NCBI RefSeq assembly: GCF_001591445.1
Contig: NZ_BCUX01000026.1
Span: 23,566 to 87,565, forward strand
Reading direction: 5' to 3'
Length of the DNA: 64,000 bases
Origin: Neobacillus drentensis NBRC 102427
Lineage (GTDB): Bacteria > Bacillota > Bacilli > Bacillales > Cytobacillaceae
The first letter of the stretch is position 1, and every line of letters begins with the position of its first letter. The notes under the pieces are model-generated. The model searched no databases, had not been told where the DNA came from, and saw nothing but the letters and a program-made list of their open reading frames with translations. The translations under genes and the position numbers were made by a program. Below are positions 29,094 through 37,562 of this stretch, piece after piece.

Positions 29094-29669
29094 TTAACCA
29101 GCATCGTATTCGTCAATCAACTTGTACAAGGTTGTTCTACTTACATCTAATTCATTGGCAAACTGTGTTTTATTGATTTTACGAGCCATGTATTGCTCAT
29201 ACAGTCCTTTGAATTTCTCGTCTATTTCAATTGCCTTTCTTCCCTTGTACTTTCCATTTGCTTTAGCAATTGCAATTCCCTCACGTTGTCGTTCAAGCAT
29301 GTTCATTCTTTCAAACTCATTTATTGCCCCCAACATGGTAAGCATTAACTTGCCTTGAGGTGTAGAAGTATCAATGTTCTCTTTTAGAGAAACCAATATA
29401 ACGTTCTTATTCTGCATTAACTCAACCAATTCAAGTAAATCCTTTGTACTCCTAGCAAGGCGGGAAAAGTCGCTAATGATAACGGTATCCCCTTCGCGCA
29501 TATAATCGAGCATGGCTTGTAATTGTGGTCTGTTTGTATCCTTTCCACTTACCTTCTCAATAAACCATTTGTCAATGATGGCTCTTTCTTCAATTGCTTT
29601 TACCTGTCTTTGTTCGTTCTGGTCGACTGTTGAAACCCTAACATAACTTAAGAATTTTCCTATAGTCAT
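29094..29669 (-). CDS. Small serine recombinase (resolvase/invertase)
   Basis: 191 residues. The catalytic N-terminal domain has YVRVSTVDQNEQRQ (nucleophile Ser), SGKDTNRPQLQAML, IISDFSRLARST with the Arg pair of the active site, and GKLMLTMLGAINEFER before the long E helix. The C-terminus is a Hin-type helix-turn-helix (NKTQFANELDVSRTTLYKLI). This size suits resolvases of plasmids and transposons, not large integrases, so it may resolve element dimers or act on a local inversion site rather than integrate the element. Confidence 0.88.
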   Translation of the reverse strand: MTIGKFLSYVRVSTVDQNEQRQVKAIEERAIIDKWFIEKVSGKDTNRPQLQAMLDYMREGDTVIISDFSRLARSTKDLLELVELMQNKNVILVSLKENIDTSTPQGKLMLTMLGAINEFERMNMLERQREGIAIAKANGKYKGRKAIEIDEKFKGLYEQYMARKINKTQFANELDVSRTTLYKLIDEYDAG

Positions 29670-29989
29670 TTTTGAATCCGCTCCTTATTTCCCTTTGAAT
29701 ATATTTTACTAAATTGTTCATTTAGAATCTATAACTTAGTAGACATTTTGCACAAAAAGTAGAAACCCTACTTTATTTGAACATAATAAGGACCTATCAA
29801 TTTGTTCATTTAAATCATGGTCTATTTTTACAAAAATATGTGTTGTTCTTTGTGTGCAAAAAATAGAATCTTTACGATGTAATGCCTGTAAGACAAATGA
29901 AATGATCATAGACGAGTCGAGATAAGTTGAGTGGGGTTGAGTTAATATCAAAAGTACCCCAACCAAAAATATATTTGGAGGGATAACAA
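29670..29989. other. Intergenic region between resolvase and HNH genes
   Basis: 320 bp between divergent genes. It has two similar direct segments, TTTTGCACAAAAAGTAGAA (about 29744-29762) and GTGTGCAAAAAATAGAATC (about 29851-29870), about 107 bp apart, which could be resolvase subsites; this is a guess. AGGGATAACA and GGAGGG precede the HNH gene. Confidence 0.35.
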
Positions 29990-30397
29990 ATGGAAAAGAA
30001 CACTGGAAACAAAATGAAAGAGTTTTGGAAGGTTGAGGAAGAGTGGAGAGACGTAAATGGGTACAAGCGTCTTTATCAGGTCTCTAATTTTGGAAATGTA
30101 CGGAGTTGGAGAGGTGGTAAATGGAAGTTATTGAAACCATCTAAACGGGACGGTTTTCTATATGTGAGTTTGAGCGATGGGAAGTCAAAAGTATTTCCTA
30201 TTCATCATCTAGTAGCTGAGGCATTTATGCCTGATTACTCAAAGACATATATCACTCATATCAACGGAGATCGAGCGAATAATTGTGTGCTGAATCTTGA
30301 GTGGGCGGCTACAAAAGGGGAAAGTATTCAGAGGTTTATTGAAATCAACAAACTTAAAGAGGATTTTACAGGATATAAGATCAAGGACTCTCAATAA
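29990..30397 (+). CDS. NUMOD4-HNH endonuclease
   Basis: 135 residues. NUMOD4 domain at about 15-50: EEWRDVNGYKRLYQVSNFG then VRSW; HNH domain at about 70-115: IHHLVAEAFMPDY and HINGDRANNCVLNLEW, with the metal His and Asn. These proteins are free-standing homing endonucleases of phages and mobile elements. Clear site TTGGAGGG before the ATG and a terminator directly after. The element context supports a selfish gene within the island. Confidence 0.88.
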   Translation: MEKNTGNKMKEFWKVEEEWRDVNGYKRLYQVSNFGNVRSWRGGKWKLLKPSKRDGFLYVSLSDGKSKVFPIHHLVAEAFMPDYSKTYITHINGDRANNCVLNLEWAATKGESIQRFIEINKLKEDFTGYKIKDSQ

Positions 30398-30412
30398 TGG
30401 GAGTCTTTTTTT
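30384..30412 (+). terminator. Terminator after the HNH gene
   Basis: GGACTCTC pairs with GGGAGTC (TCAATAAT region as loop), followed by eight T; it overlaps the stop. Confidence 0.75.
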
Positions 30413-30841
30413 TATGTCACCGTTTATGAATCGAAAAACAGTTACTTTGACGATGTCAGAAAGTCAGTATTATCAAGGGTTCGAGGGATGTCGGTTCCTA
30501 TTTCGACATCGAATGGTAACCGTAGGAAACCCCCTCAATCCCTTGGGAGAGTAGGAGAGAATCTATATTAGTTACTATTTTTAAAATATATAAATATACA
30601 TATAAACTAGATAAAAGAGTTAAAATACAATATTCAAACGGCTAAAAAATAGTGGTAATTTTGGTTACTTTAGTAACTCCTTACTCTCCCTTGACTTTTG
30701 ACGTTTTCTGATGGTGTCAAAACGGAAACGAGAACGGTGTCCCTCTTGATGTATTCAAAATCCTGATCTCTCAGTGATAAAATTAATATCTCAATACCAG
30801 GAGGTCAGCAGCGCAAAAAAGACCGTCCTTTTATGAACGGT
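30398..30841. other. Intergenic region between HNH and integrase
   Basis: 444 bp between convergent genes, without a good gene. It holds short inverted sequences (GGTTACT with AGTAACT-like parts near 30662-30680; GTCGGTTCCTATTTC with GAAACC-like parts near 30490-30530) and a very AT-rich stretch. A small reading frame is possible but has no ribosome site. An excisionase gene was looked for and not found. Confidence 0.35.
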
Positions 30842-30843
30842 CT
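30815..30843 (-). terminator. Integrase terminator
   Basis: GACCGT pairs with ACGGTC; the plus-strand A run on the left gives U residues on the minus transcript. The stem overlaps the integrase stop. Confidence 0.7.
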
Positions 30844-32257
30844 AGAAATCACCATATTCAAAATCATAAAACCAATCATTAAAAGTCAGTCGACTCGGAT
30901 CAATCTCGATTTTTGCTCTCCCAGTTGATCGCACATAGATTTCAGAGAACAACTCTTGGATCAGTTGTTTCTTTTCACTGTCTTTGAACGTCACCCAGTT
31001 CCCCTCCAGTTGCTCCAGGGATTTTTTTATCTTATCAAGACTTGAGTCCACTTTATTAAGGCTTTCTATTTCCGTCCTGATCTCCTTTTCTCTTAGTCGA
31101 TATTCTCCAATCTTTACAGTTAATGAGTCCATGTCAATTAGATCAGCACGGAATAACTGTTTTTCCTTCTCCATAAGAGAATTAAGTCGCATTAACTCCC
31201 GTTCGAGTGTTTCTAATTTGCTCTCAGAGTCAATCTCAGACACGGTTTTAACCATTTCAGAGAGATTATTGATCAAAGTTGAAAAATTGGAGAAAATCCA
31301 CTCATCCACTAAGTGTTCTGAAACCAGACTCCCCGAACAGTTCCCGCCTGTTGTCCTGGTAAGACACCTATATCTTTTCTTGTCACGTTGAAAGTTTCCA
31401 TTCATTTTCCTTCCACACTGAGCACACCTTAGGACACCCGAATAGATGTATGTGTGTTTACTGTCTCCACGAAAAGAATACTGTTCTTTTCTCCTCTTTA
31501 AATGCTCCTGAACACGGTCAAACTCGTCTCTTGTTATGATCCCCTGGTGTTCGGTTGAAACATATTCACCATGACCCACATAACCAGCATAGAAAGCATT
31601 TCGGAGCAGTTGAAAAACCGTGTTAACGTGCCATATGTTACCCTTTCTTGTGGGTACACCCCGTCTATTGAGGTCAGTGGTAATGGTGTGGACTCCGACT
31701 TGTAAAATACGTTTGAACATGTCTTTTACTACCTCAGCCTCGTCTTGAACAATCGTTACTTTTCCATCAATAACTTTATACCCATAAGCGACATGACCGC
31801 CAACACGCTCACCTTTTTTTACTTTGTGTTCTAATACGACTTTGATCCGCTCCCCGATCGTTTCCCTCTCCCACTCAGCCATAGCTGCCACCAGGTTCAA
31901 GAACAATCGCCCTGAGGCGGTTGTAGTGTCAAAGGTTTCAGTTAATGACTTGAATTTGACATTGTATTTCTCTAGTTGATCTAACATGACTTTTAGGTCT
32001 TTAACTGACCTGGAGAGGCGGTCAAGTTTGAACACTAATAGGACATCAAATAGGCCCTTCTGAGCATCGATTAAAAGCCGCTGCAAGGACGGTCTTTCCA
32101 TGTCCTTAGCTGAGATTCCCTCATCAGTGTAAACCTTATAAATGACCCATTCTTGACTCGTACAGAAGGCTTTTAAACGTTCTAACTGGGAGTCGAGGGA
32201 TTGTCCTTCCTCAGCTTGCATAATGGTTGAAACTCGGGTATAAATTGCTACTCTCAT
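30842..32257 (-). CDS. int: Large serine integrase of the element
   Basis: 471 residues. The catalytic domain starts YTRVSTIMQAEEGQSLDSQ with nucleophile Ser10 and has FKLDRLSRSVKDL and SGRLFLNLVAAMAEWERE. A recombinase domain (GYKVIDGKVTIV through NAFYAGYVGHGEY) follows, then a zinc ribbon (CAQCGRKMNG and CLTRTTGGNCSG) and a coiled-coil motif of Leu/Glu/Lys heptads (about 340-430), the parts that control integration versus excision. It lies 31 bp from the right arm and reads inward from it. Length is typical of TP901/A118-type integrases. It should have made the insertion with a 2-bp GT crossover. Confidence 0.95.
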   Translation of the reverse strand: MRVAIYTRVSTIMQAEEGQSLDSQLERLKAFCTSQEWVIYKVYTDEGISAKDMERPSLQRLLIDAQKGLFDVLLVFKLDRLSRSVKDLKVMLDQLEKYNVKFKSLTETFDTTTASGRLFLNLVAAMAEWERETIGERIKVVLEHKVKKGERVGGHVAYGYKVIDGKVTIVQDEAEVVKDMFKRILQVGVHTITTDLNRRGVPTRKGNIWHVNTVFQLLRNAFYAGYVGHGEYVSTEHQGIITRDEFDRVQEHLKRRKEQYSFRGDSKHTYIYSGVLRCAQCGRKMNGNFQRDKKRYRCLTRTTGGNCSGSLVSEHLVDEWIFSNFSTLINNLSEMVKTVSEIDSESKLETLERELMRLNSLMEKEKQLFRADLIDMDSLTVKIGEYRLREKEIRTEIESLNKVDSSLDKIKKSLEQLEGNWVTFKDSEKKQLIQELFSEIYVRSTGRAKIEIDPSRLTFNDWFYDFEYGDF

Positions 32258-32287
32258 GTAATTGCTCCTTTAAAATCATTGTATCAT

Positions 32288-32315
32288 AAAGTCAGCCTAT
32301 CATACATGATAATAC
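32288..32315. other. Right attachment site with inverted arm
   Basis: Arm AAAGTCAGCCT at 32288-32298, 15-bp spacer, core AC at 32314-32315. It mirrors the left end exactly in arm sequence and spacing, while the spacers differ. Confidence 0.88.
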
Positions 32316-32378
32316 AGAAATTACTAGCATGACAATCATCATTTCAATTAAAGTGAAGCCTTTCTCATTGTTCATCAT
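32292..32378 (-). pseudogene. comGC: comGC, 5' part (interrupted)
   Basis: Starts at ATG 32378 behind TGGAGG and encodes NNEKGFTLIEMMIVMLVISV, the prepilin cleavage site and first part of the hydrophobic helix of ComGC. The native sequence ends at 32314; the next codons come from the element and stop at TGA 32292-32294, so only a 28-residue fragment is made. Its other half is at 12617-12874. Confidence 0.93.
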
Positions 32379-32398
32379 TTTAATTAACCTCCATTTTT

Positions 32399-33436
32399 TT
32401 AAATTCCATCTAATAGATGAAACATAGGTAATAGAATAGCCAAATACATTGAAACCACCATAAATCCAATAAAAAGGTAAAGAACTGGCTGAATGGTTTT
32501 TAAACGTTTTTCTATCATTTCCTCCATGTTAGTTACACAATGCTTACTAAAAAATAGTAATTCCTGCTCCAATTTTCCATTTTCTTGGCCGTGTTTTACA
32601 ATCATCGGAAATTCTTTTTCGAAAAACGATAGTGATGCTAAGATAGTCTCCAATTTTTCTCCGGTCATTAATTTACTTTTTATTTGATTAGCTAAGTGAC
32701 TATAAAAAGGATGTCTATGATTCTGTTCAAATAGTAATAAGGCTTCGGAAACTGATAATCCACCGGACAAGAGGAAGCTTAGTTGAATGGAGAAGTAGTG
32801 GGTAAACAGTAGCTTGAGGATCCTGCCAACAAAAGGGATTCGAACAAGTAGAGATCTTTGCTTAAGGACGGAGAGTTTTCGGAAAAAGAGAAAATAATAA
32901 ACTGCGCCAATCGTTAGTGTAAGAAGTAAGGCACTGATAACAATTGGGAAGTAATGATCAAAAGAGTAAATGACATTCGTGAAAAAATTTGCTTCCAGTC
33001 CAAGCGATGAAAAAAGGGTTGTAAACCTTGGAAGTAAAGTATTTTCTATAAAAATAAATAGAAATCCTGTGATAACTAAAAGTACCATTGGATATTGAAG
33101 TAACTTGAGTAATTTGTGTAAATCTTTATCTTTTAATAGGGCAAGATCACTTCCTTCTAACAGAGCTTCTGCAAAGCTGCCGTGCTGCTCGGCAAAATAG
33201 ACATAACCGACTAAGTCTTTGTGGAAACCAAGATTATTTAAGGCATCATGAAACGGTAAACCTTTTTTCAACTCATCTAAACACCCATTTAACTCCTCCT
33301 TACGTTTTGTTGATAATTGTAATGCTATGGATTCAATTGCTAAGGCAATTGGATACCCCCTTGCTAATAGTTCACCAGTTCTTCTCAGGAAATGAGCTTG
33401 TTCATTCACAGCCCATTTATGACGATTCATCATCAT
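32399..33436 (-). CDS. comGB: Competence pilus membrane platform ComGB
   Basis: 345 residues from the ATG at 33436, the first of three tandem ATG codons overlapping the comGA end; the frame is open further upstream but without need. Polytopic protein of the GspF/PilC family: soluble T2SSF-like repeat, then LLQYPMVLLVITGFLFIFIE and VISALLLTLTIGAVYYFLF, and a final helix IGFMVVSMYLAILLPMF. It anchors the ComGA ATPase and starts pilus assembly. Its stop is 20 bp before the comGC start. Confidence 0.9.
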   Translation of the reverse strand: MMMNRHKWAVNEQAHFLRRTGELLARGYPIALAIESIALQLSTKRKEELNGCLDELKKGLPFHDALNNLGFHKDLVGYVYFAEQHGSFAEALLEGSDLALLKDKDLHKLLKLLQYPMVLLVITGFLFIFIENTLLPRFTTLFSSLGLEANFFTNVIYSFDHYFPIVISALLLTLTIGAVYYFLFFRKLSVLKQRSLLVRIPFVGRILKLLFTHYFSIQLSFLLSGGLSVSEALLLFEQNHRHPFYSHLANQIKSKLMTGEKLETILASLSFFEKEFPMIVKHGQENGKLEQELLFFSKHCVTNMEEMIEKRLKTIQPVLYLFIGFMVVSMYLAILLPMFHLLDGI

Positions 33437-34586
33437 ACACCAAACGTTCAAATTCAGATTCTTGAATATACCCAAGGGCAATGCCCTTATTAATTACATC
33501 CTTTAACATTCGGTAACGTATCTTAACTTGTTCTCCTTGAGCAGCTTTCATTACTGCATGTAAATTTCTTCCTGATAAAAGTTCAAACACACTGGCGCGT
33601 TTCCATCTGCCGTAGGAATAACAAATAGGTGAACAATCTCCTTCACAAAAGGGGCAGGTTAGTTCAACCAGCCTTTGAGCGGTTATCGCAATGAGCGTCT
33701 GCTCGACCTCTAGCCAATTGACCCCAAACTCACGCAATCGATAAACCGCTCCCTTAGAATCACGGGTATGCATCGTTGAGAGCACTAAATGCCCAGTTAA
33801 TGCTGCTCTAACGGCAATTTTCGCTGTTTCAGCATCTCTTATTTCACCCACCATAATAATGTCAGGGTCATGACGAAGAATAGCCTTGAGTCCGGCGGCA
33901 TAGGTTACGCCTGCTTTTTCATTCACTTGAATTTGCAAGACGGAGTCATAGTTTTTTTCAATGGGATCTTCGAGAGTGATAACATTACGATGAAATAAGT
34001 GGGCAGTTTCGTTTAATAAAGAATAGAGTGTTGTGGTTTTGCCCGAGCCGGTTGGCCCAGTGAAGATAATTAACCCATGAGCATGTTTGAGAAGAGCGAG
34101 TAGTTTTCGGGTCATTGATGGAAAAAGTGAAAGTTGGTGAAAAGGTATCTGTTCTTGCTGTGGTAACAGCCTGATGACAAGGCTCTCTCTGTTATTAGAA
34201 GGGAGAGTGGAAAGTCTGAGCCCCATTAGATTTCCGTCGACTTCGCAAAAAAAAGCTCCACTTTGTGGTCGTCTTCTTTCTCCGATATCCATATTGGCTG
34301 TGAATTTAAAATGTGAGATTAATCTGTCGCATTCATCTTTTGGAAGAGATAGTCGAGGTATGAGCTTGTTGGTTAATCGGATTTGGACGAGCGTGTCTTT
34401 CTTCCTAGGGATAATGTGAATATCTGTTGCCTGGTTCCTTGCTGCATCTGTAATGATTCGATTTGCTAAAATTTCTATCTCACTAACAATAGGTACCACC
34501 ACCTTTTTATTTTTACTTGGAATTAAATTCGACAGGTTTCCGCCGTATCCTTTTTTATTCTCGTAAAAACTTATCTTTTTCGGCAA
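33417..34586 (-). CDS. comGA: Competence traffic ATPase ComGA
   Basis: Secretion-type ATPase that powers the transformation pilus, in the cytoplasm at the membrane. ATDIHIIPRKKDTLV, FKFTANMDIGERRRPQ, Walker A GPTGSGKTTTLYSL, HDPDIIMVGEIRDAET (Walker B) and LVLSTMHTRDS are all intact, with a zinc motif CPFCEGDCSPIC near the end. The start is unclear: the open frame reaches TTG 34586 with no ribosome site, whereas AAAGGTGG lies 8 nt before an ATT codon at about 34490 that would give the usual N-terminus. Confidence 0.92.
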   Translation of the reverse strand: MPKKISFYENKKGYGGNLSNLIPSKNKKVVVPIVSEIEILANRIITDAARNQATDIHIIPRKKDTLVQIRLTNKLIPRLSLPKDECDRLISHFKFTANMDIGERRRPQSGAFFCEVDGNLMGLRLSTLPSNNRESLVIRLLPQQEQIPFHQLSLFPSMTRKLLALLKHAHGLIIFTGPTGSGKTTTLYSLLNETAHLFHRNVITLEDPIEKNYDSVLQIQVNEKAGVTYAAGLKAILRHDPDIIMVGEIRDAETAKIAVRAALTGHLVLSTMHTRDSKGAVYRLREFGVNWLEVEQTLIAITAQRLVELTCPFCEGDCSPICYSYGRWKRASVFELLSGRNLHAVMKAAQGEQVKIRYRMLKDVINKGIALGYIQESEFERLVYDDESS

Positions 34587-34620
34587 ATAATTTATTTGTT
34601 GTCAAAAAGTTGTCACAAAA

Positions 34621-34664
34621 GGGTGTCAGGCACCATGTGAAAATTTCACATGTTCCTGACACCC
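34621..34664. repeat. Long hairpin of the GGTGTCAGGCACC type
   Basis: GGGTGTCAGG and CCTGACACCC enclose CATGTGAAA/TTTCACATG. Such GGTGTCAGG-type palindromes are scattered through Bacillus genomes. Here it lies between comGA and the yqhG end and may stop yqhG transcription. Confidence 0.7.
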
Positions 34665-34670
34665 TTTCCC

Positions 34671-35462
34671 TTATAGTGCTTTTTCGGTTAGGTAAAAGAG
34701 GCCTCCATTGATGAAGGATATATTGATTTTGGGTTCGTATTGTTCTTTTAGGGCTATTTTTTCGGTCTCATAGTTTTCATTTTCATCTTCCATATCCTCA
34801 TAAAAATGATGTAAGAGACGTAAATCTTGATCCCAACGCTCTCTAGCCTCGAGAGCCCAAGAGTGGTCTTCCTTTTCGATCACGGATGTAAGATAGGTTT
34901 CAATTCTTGTCATTCCGCTCTGAGGTTTCACTAAAGGTGACAAAGTAAAGGAATAGTCAGGTATTTTTGGTGTTAACTGTATTTCAAGCAGCCTATCATG
35001 GAAATCCTCGACCATTTTTCCGTTAATGAGCTGTAAGCCGATTGATTTAAAAATATCACGCTTACGGTCACATTGATAAGAAATCTTAACATTTAGACAT
35101 AGCCAAGGAAGTAAGGGAGTTTGCTTGTTTTGATTACGATGATTTTCATAGAGCCGAATATAACTGGCTAAGTTTTTTGTCGAAGCAAAAATTTGATGAA
35201 GTCGAGGGGAACCAAAATGAATGATTTCACCTTTTAAATTGTCAGGTGCGGCATCTTGATTCGTAATAAAAGTTAACTTCATTGGGTTAGGAACTCCGCC
35301 CGTCTTTTCTAAATAGTGCCAGTAAAAAGGTCGGTTCATTAATTCTTTGTCAAGTTCTACTGTCAACTGGACGGTTAAATATCCTGGTCCATTTTCCACA
35401 ATCGCACAATCATTGGACTGAAAGTAGTTCAATAGAAAGTTATGAATTTCCTGCTGCTGCAT
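34671..35462 (-). CDS. yqhG: YqhG family protein
   Basis: 263 residues, soluble and acidic. MQQQEIHNFLLNYFQSNDC at the start and LTEKAL at the end follow YqhG of B. subtilis, always found beside the YqhH helicase. YLTVQLTVELDKELMNRPFYW near residue 35 is the most conserved part. It overlaps yqhH by 23 nt, so the pair is co-translated. No reaction known. Confidence 0.85.
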   Translation of the reverse strand: MQQQEIHNFLLNYFQSNDCAIVENGPGYLTVQLTVELDKELMNRPFYWHYLEKTGGVPNPMKLTFITNQDAAPDNLKGEIIHFGSPRLHQIFASTKNLASYIRLYENHRNQNKQTPLLPWLCLNVKISYQCDRKRDIFKSIGLQLINGKMVEDFHDRLLEIQLTPKIPDYSFTLSPLVKPQSGMTRIETYLTSVIEKEDHSWALEARERWDQDLRLLHHFYEDMEDENENYETEKIALKEQYEPKINISFINGGLFYLTEKAL

Positions 35463-37128
35463 GGGATTCTCCTTCCTTCATAGTTTGAGCAAATTCGATC
35501 ATCGATGATAAATTCTCCATTTTAATGCGCATTTCACCTTCTGAAGCGGATTGTCCAAAAATATCGATTAAATGATCTTCAATATTGCCAAATTCCAACT
35601 TTGTTAAAATATCATCGAGCTCGCCGATAACTTTTTCAAATAGATGTATTTTTTCATATAGAAGCTTTAAAATATGTTCTTCGACCGTATTTTGTATCGC
35701 AAAATTATAAATCATGACATCCTTTTCCTGGCCTAAACGATGGATACGTCCAATTCGCTGTTCTAGCCGCATTGGGTTCCAGGGCAAATCAAAGTTAATA
35801 ATATGGTTGCAAAATTGAAGGTTAATTCCTTCGCCACCTGCTTCCGTTGCAATCAGGACTTGTGCATGTTTTTGGAATAATTCTCTCATCCAGTCCTTTT
35901 TTCCGCGCTTAAAGCCGCCTCGAAAGGGGACAGATGATATTCCATGTTGTTTTAAATACCATTGAAGGTACATTTGCGTGGCCCGGTATTCGGTAAAAAT
36001 AATCACTTTATCATTCACTTTTTGAATTAATTCTAATGCCTTTTCCGCTTTCGAATTTTTCTGGACGGCTTCGACCTTTTTTATTAAATATTGAATTTGT
36101 TCTTCGAAGGCAGGAGTTGGATTTTCCTTTTTTTGAAGCATATTTTTTAACGTGTAAAAAACTGCCTCTCTGCTGCTGCATGCCTCACGCTGTAATGTCA
36201 TTACGGAGAATGAACTAGTCTGAATCCAATTCCCTTCACTTTTCAAATCAGTGATTGACTCATAAAGATCTTTCTCCTCTGCGGTGCATTCAATCGGAAT
36301 GGTTTCGACATGTCTCTTCGTCCACTCAATTCCTGTATCAGCACGTCGATTCCGAATCATTACCTTGTTAACTAATTCTTTTAAATGCTCATTGTCATTT
36401 AAAGACCGTGCATCTCGTTTATACTTTTCAAAGAATGCTGTTTCGCTCCCTAGATGACCAGGTTTTAACAATGAAACCAGATTAAATATTTCTTCGATCC
36501 GGTTCTGAATTGGAGTTGCTGTCAGAAGTAAACAAAATTTCTTTTTCAGATTTTGAACAAATTCGTAGTTTTTTGTTTTATTGTTTTTAAGTTTATGTGC
36601 CTCATCGATGATTATAAGGTCATAATCCTGCTTGAAAATTATGTCTCGATGTGGATTTCGTTTGGCTGTATCAATCGACGATACGACGACATCACACTGT
36701 TCCCAAACATAGCTTTTCCTTTGTGAGATAGCTGGAATAAAAAATTTGTTATTCAACTCCATCGACCATTGAGTAACTAAGGAAGCAGGGACAAGAATTA
36801 ATACCTTTTTCACCAAGCCGCGAATCATATATTCTTTAAGTATTAACCCAGCCTCAATCGTTTTACCAAGTCCTACTTCATCAGCAAGTATGGCTTTTCC
36901 ATTCATGTTTTCAATGACTTGTTTAGCTGTTTCAAGCTGGTGTGGGAGGGGGGTTAGATTGGGTAAATGACCAGGTGCCAATAAACCCTTGAAATCCGGA
37001 ATGACGAGATGTTTTTCAACATTAATAGCTAGTTTAAAAAGCTCCCAATTACCCCATGGACCATCGTTTTCAATTCTATGTAAAAAATCATCCTTCCAGG
37101 AGGAATCAAATTCAATTTCGATCGACAT
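35440..37128 (-). CDS. yqhH: SNF2-family DEAD/DEAH helicase YqhH
   Basis: 562 residues. SNF2 motifs in order: LADEVGLGKTIEAGL (I), LVPASLVTQW (Ia), IIDEAHKLKN (II), LLLTATPIQNR (III), then IIFTEYRATQMYLQW, LIATEAGGEGINLQ (V) and QRIGRIHRLGQ (VI). It should be a double-stranded DNA translocase or chromatin-type remodeler; its bacterial role is not known. An operon with yqhG on the minus strand, divergent from the gcv operon. Confidence 0.9.
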   Translation of the reverse strand: MSIEIEFDSSWKDDFLHRIENDGPWGNWELFKLAINVEKHLVIPDFKGLLAPGHLPNLTPLPHQLETAKQVIENMNGKAILADEVGLGKTIEAGLILKEYMIRGLVKKVLILVPASLVTQWSMELNNKFFIPAISQRKSYVWEQCDVVVSSIDTAKRNPHRDIIFKQDYDLIIIDEAHKLKNNKTKNYEFVQNLKKKFCLLLTATPIQNRIEEIFNLVSLLKPGHLGSETAFFEKYKRDARSLNDNEHLKELVNKVMIRNRRADTGIEWTKRHVETIPIECTAEEKDLYESITDLKSEGNWIQTSSFSVMTLQREACSSREAVFYTLKNMLQKKENPTPAFEEQIQYLIKKVEAVQKNSKAEKALELIQKVNDKVIIFTEYRATQMYLQWYLKQHGISSVPFRGGFKRGKKDWMRELFQKHAQVLIATEAGGEGINLQFCNHIINFDLPWNPMRLEQRIGRIHRLGQEKDVMIYNFAIQNTVEEHILKLLYEKIHLFEKVIGELDDILTKLEFGNIEDHLIDIFGQSASEGEMRIKMENLSSMIEFAQTMKEGESHAAAGNS

Positions 37129-37312
37129 GGTTCCAACTCCTTTTGTGCAATCTTCTGCTTTATATTTTTCTAATAAAGTTATTGCTCAATGTATTCTGTT
37201 AATGGTAGGATGATAATAGCTTTAATGTTTAAAATATTTTAATAAGGTAATTTATTTTATTAGTATAATTAGTATGACCACTTTGGATAATATTATAATG
37301 CGAATGATAACA

Positions 37313-37480
37313 AGGGGAGAGACTACCTTTGTAGCGCCGAAGGAGCAAGCAGAAAATGTGAATCTCTCAGGCAAAAGAACTCTTGTTTGACGCAGCTCTG
37401 GAGAGCGCTGCTAATTTTATAGCAGCCACCAAAGGGGAAAGCCTTTTTAGGTAAACTTTCAGGTGCAAGGACAGAGACCT
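37313..37480 (+). promoter_or_regulatory. Tandem glycine riboswitch
   Basis: Two glycine aptamers in series: the first spans about 37313-37384 (GGGGAGAGACTACC through the AGCGCCGAAGGAGCAAG bulge to AATCTCTCAGGCAAAAG), the second about 37389-37480 (CTCTGGAGAG through CACCAAAGGGGAAAGCC to CTTTCAGGTGCAAGGACAGA). The bulges and the gcvT context make this the standard ON switch of the glycine cleavage operon. Confidence 0.93.
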
Positions 37481-37514
37481 TCTTACGTTACATTGGAGGT
37501 TTCTGTCCTTTTTT
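37467..37514 (+). terminator. Riboswitch-controlled terminator
   Basis: AAGGACAGAGACC pairs with GGTTTCTGTCCTT, then six T. The left arm overlaps the last stem of the second aptamer, so glycine binding should prevent the hairpin and allow gcv transcription. Confidence 0.85.
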
Positions 37515-37562
37515 ATGTTTTCCATTGTATAACATGTGCCAAAGATTGAAGGGGGATTAAGG

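Larger units (their letters stand above)
12873..32315. mobile_element. 19.4-kb serine-integrase element inserted in comGC
   Basis: Both ends were set by rejoining comGC. On the comGC strand the left half reads TTTCT-GT and the right half GT-GCTG; the shared GT corresponds to plus-strand AC at 12873-12874 and 32314-32315. On the element side each end has an 11-bp arm, AGGCTGACTTT at 12890-12900 and its exact complement AAAGTCAGCCT at 32288-32298, both 15 bp from the core. Joined, they form a symmetric attP, as expected for a large serine integrase with a 2-bp crossover. The integrase gene is next to the right end. No capsid, tail, relaxase or replication gene was recognised. Cargo: Pycsar-like genes, type I-C effector CRISPR-Cas and HNH genes. 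Confidence 0.92.

Noticed and set aside
30398..30841. Plasmid-type replication origin near the short inverted repeats.
   Set aside because: No iterons, no replication initiator gene and no clear AT-rich/hairpin layout; evidence too thin.
12873..32315. Element as a prophage.
   Set aside because: No capsid, portal, terminase, tail or lysis gene was found; the contents are defence and recombination genes.
34560..34640. ComK boxes (AAAA-N5-TTTT pairs) upstream of comGA.
   Set aside because: AAAAA-GATAAG-TTTTT comes near but the spacing is off and no proper second box was found.
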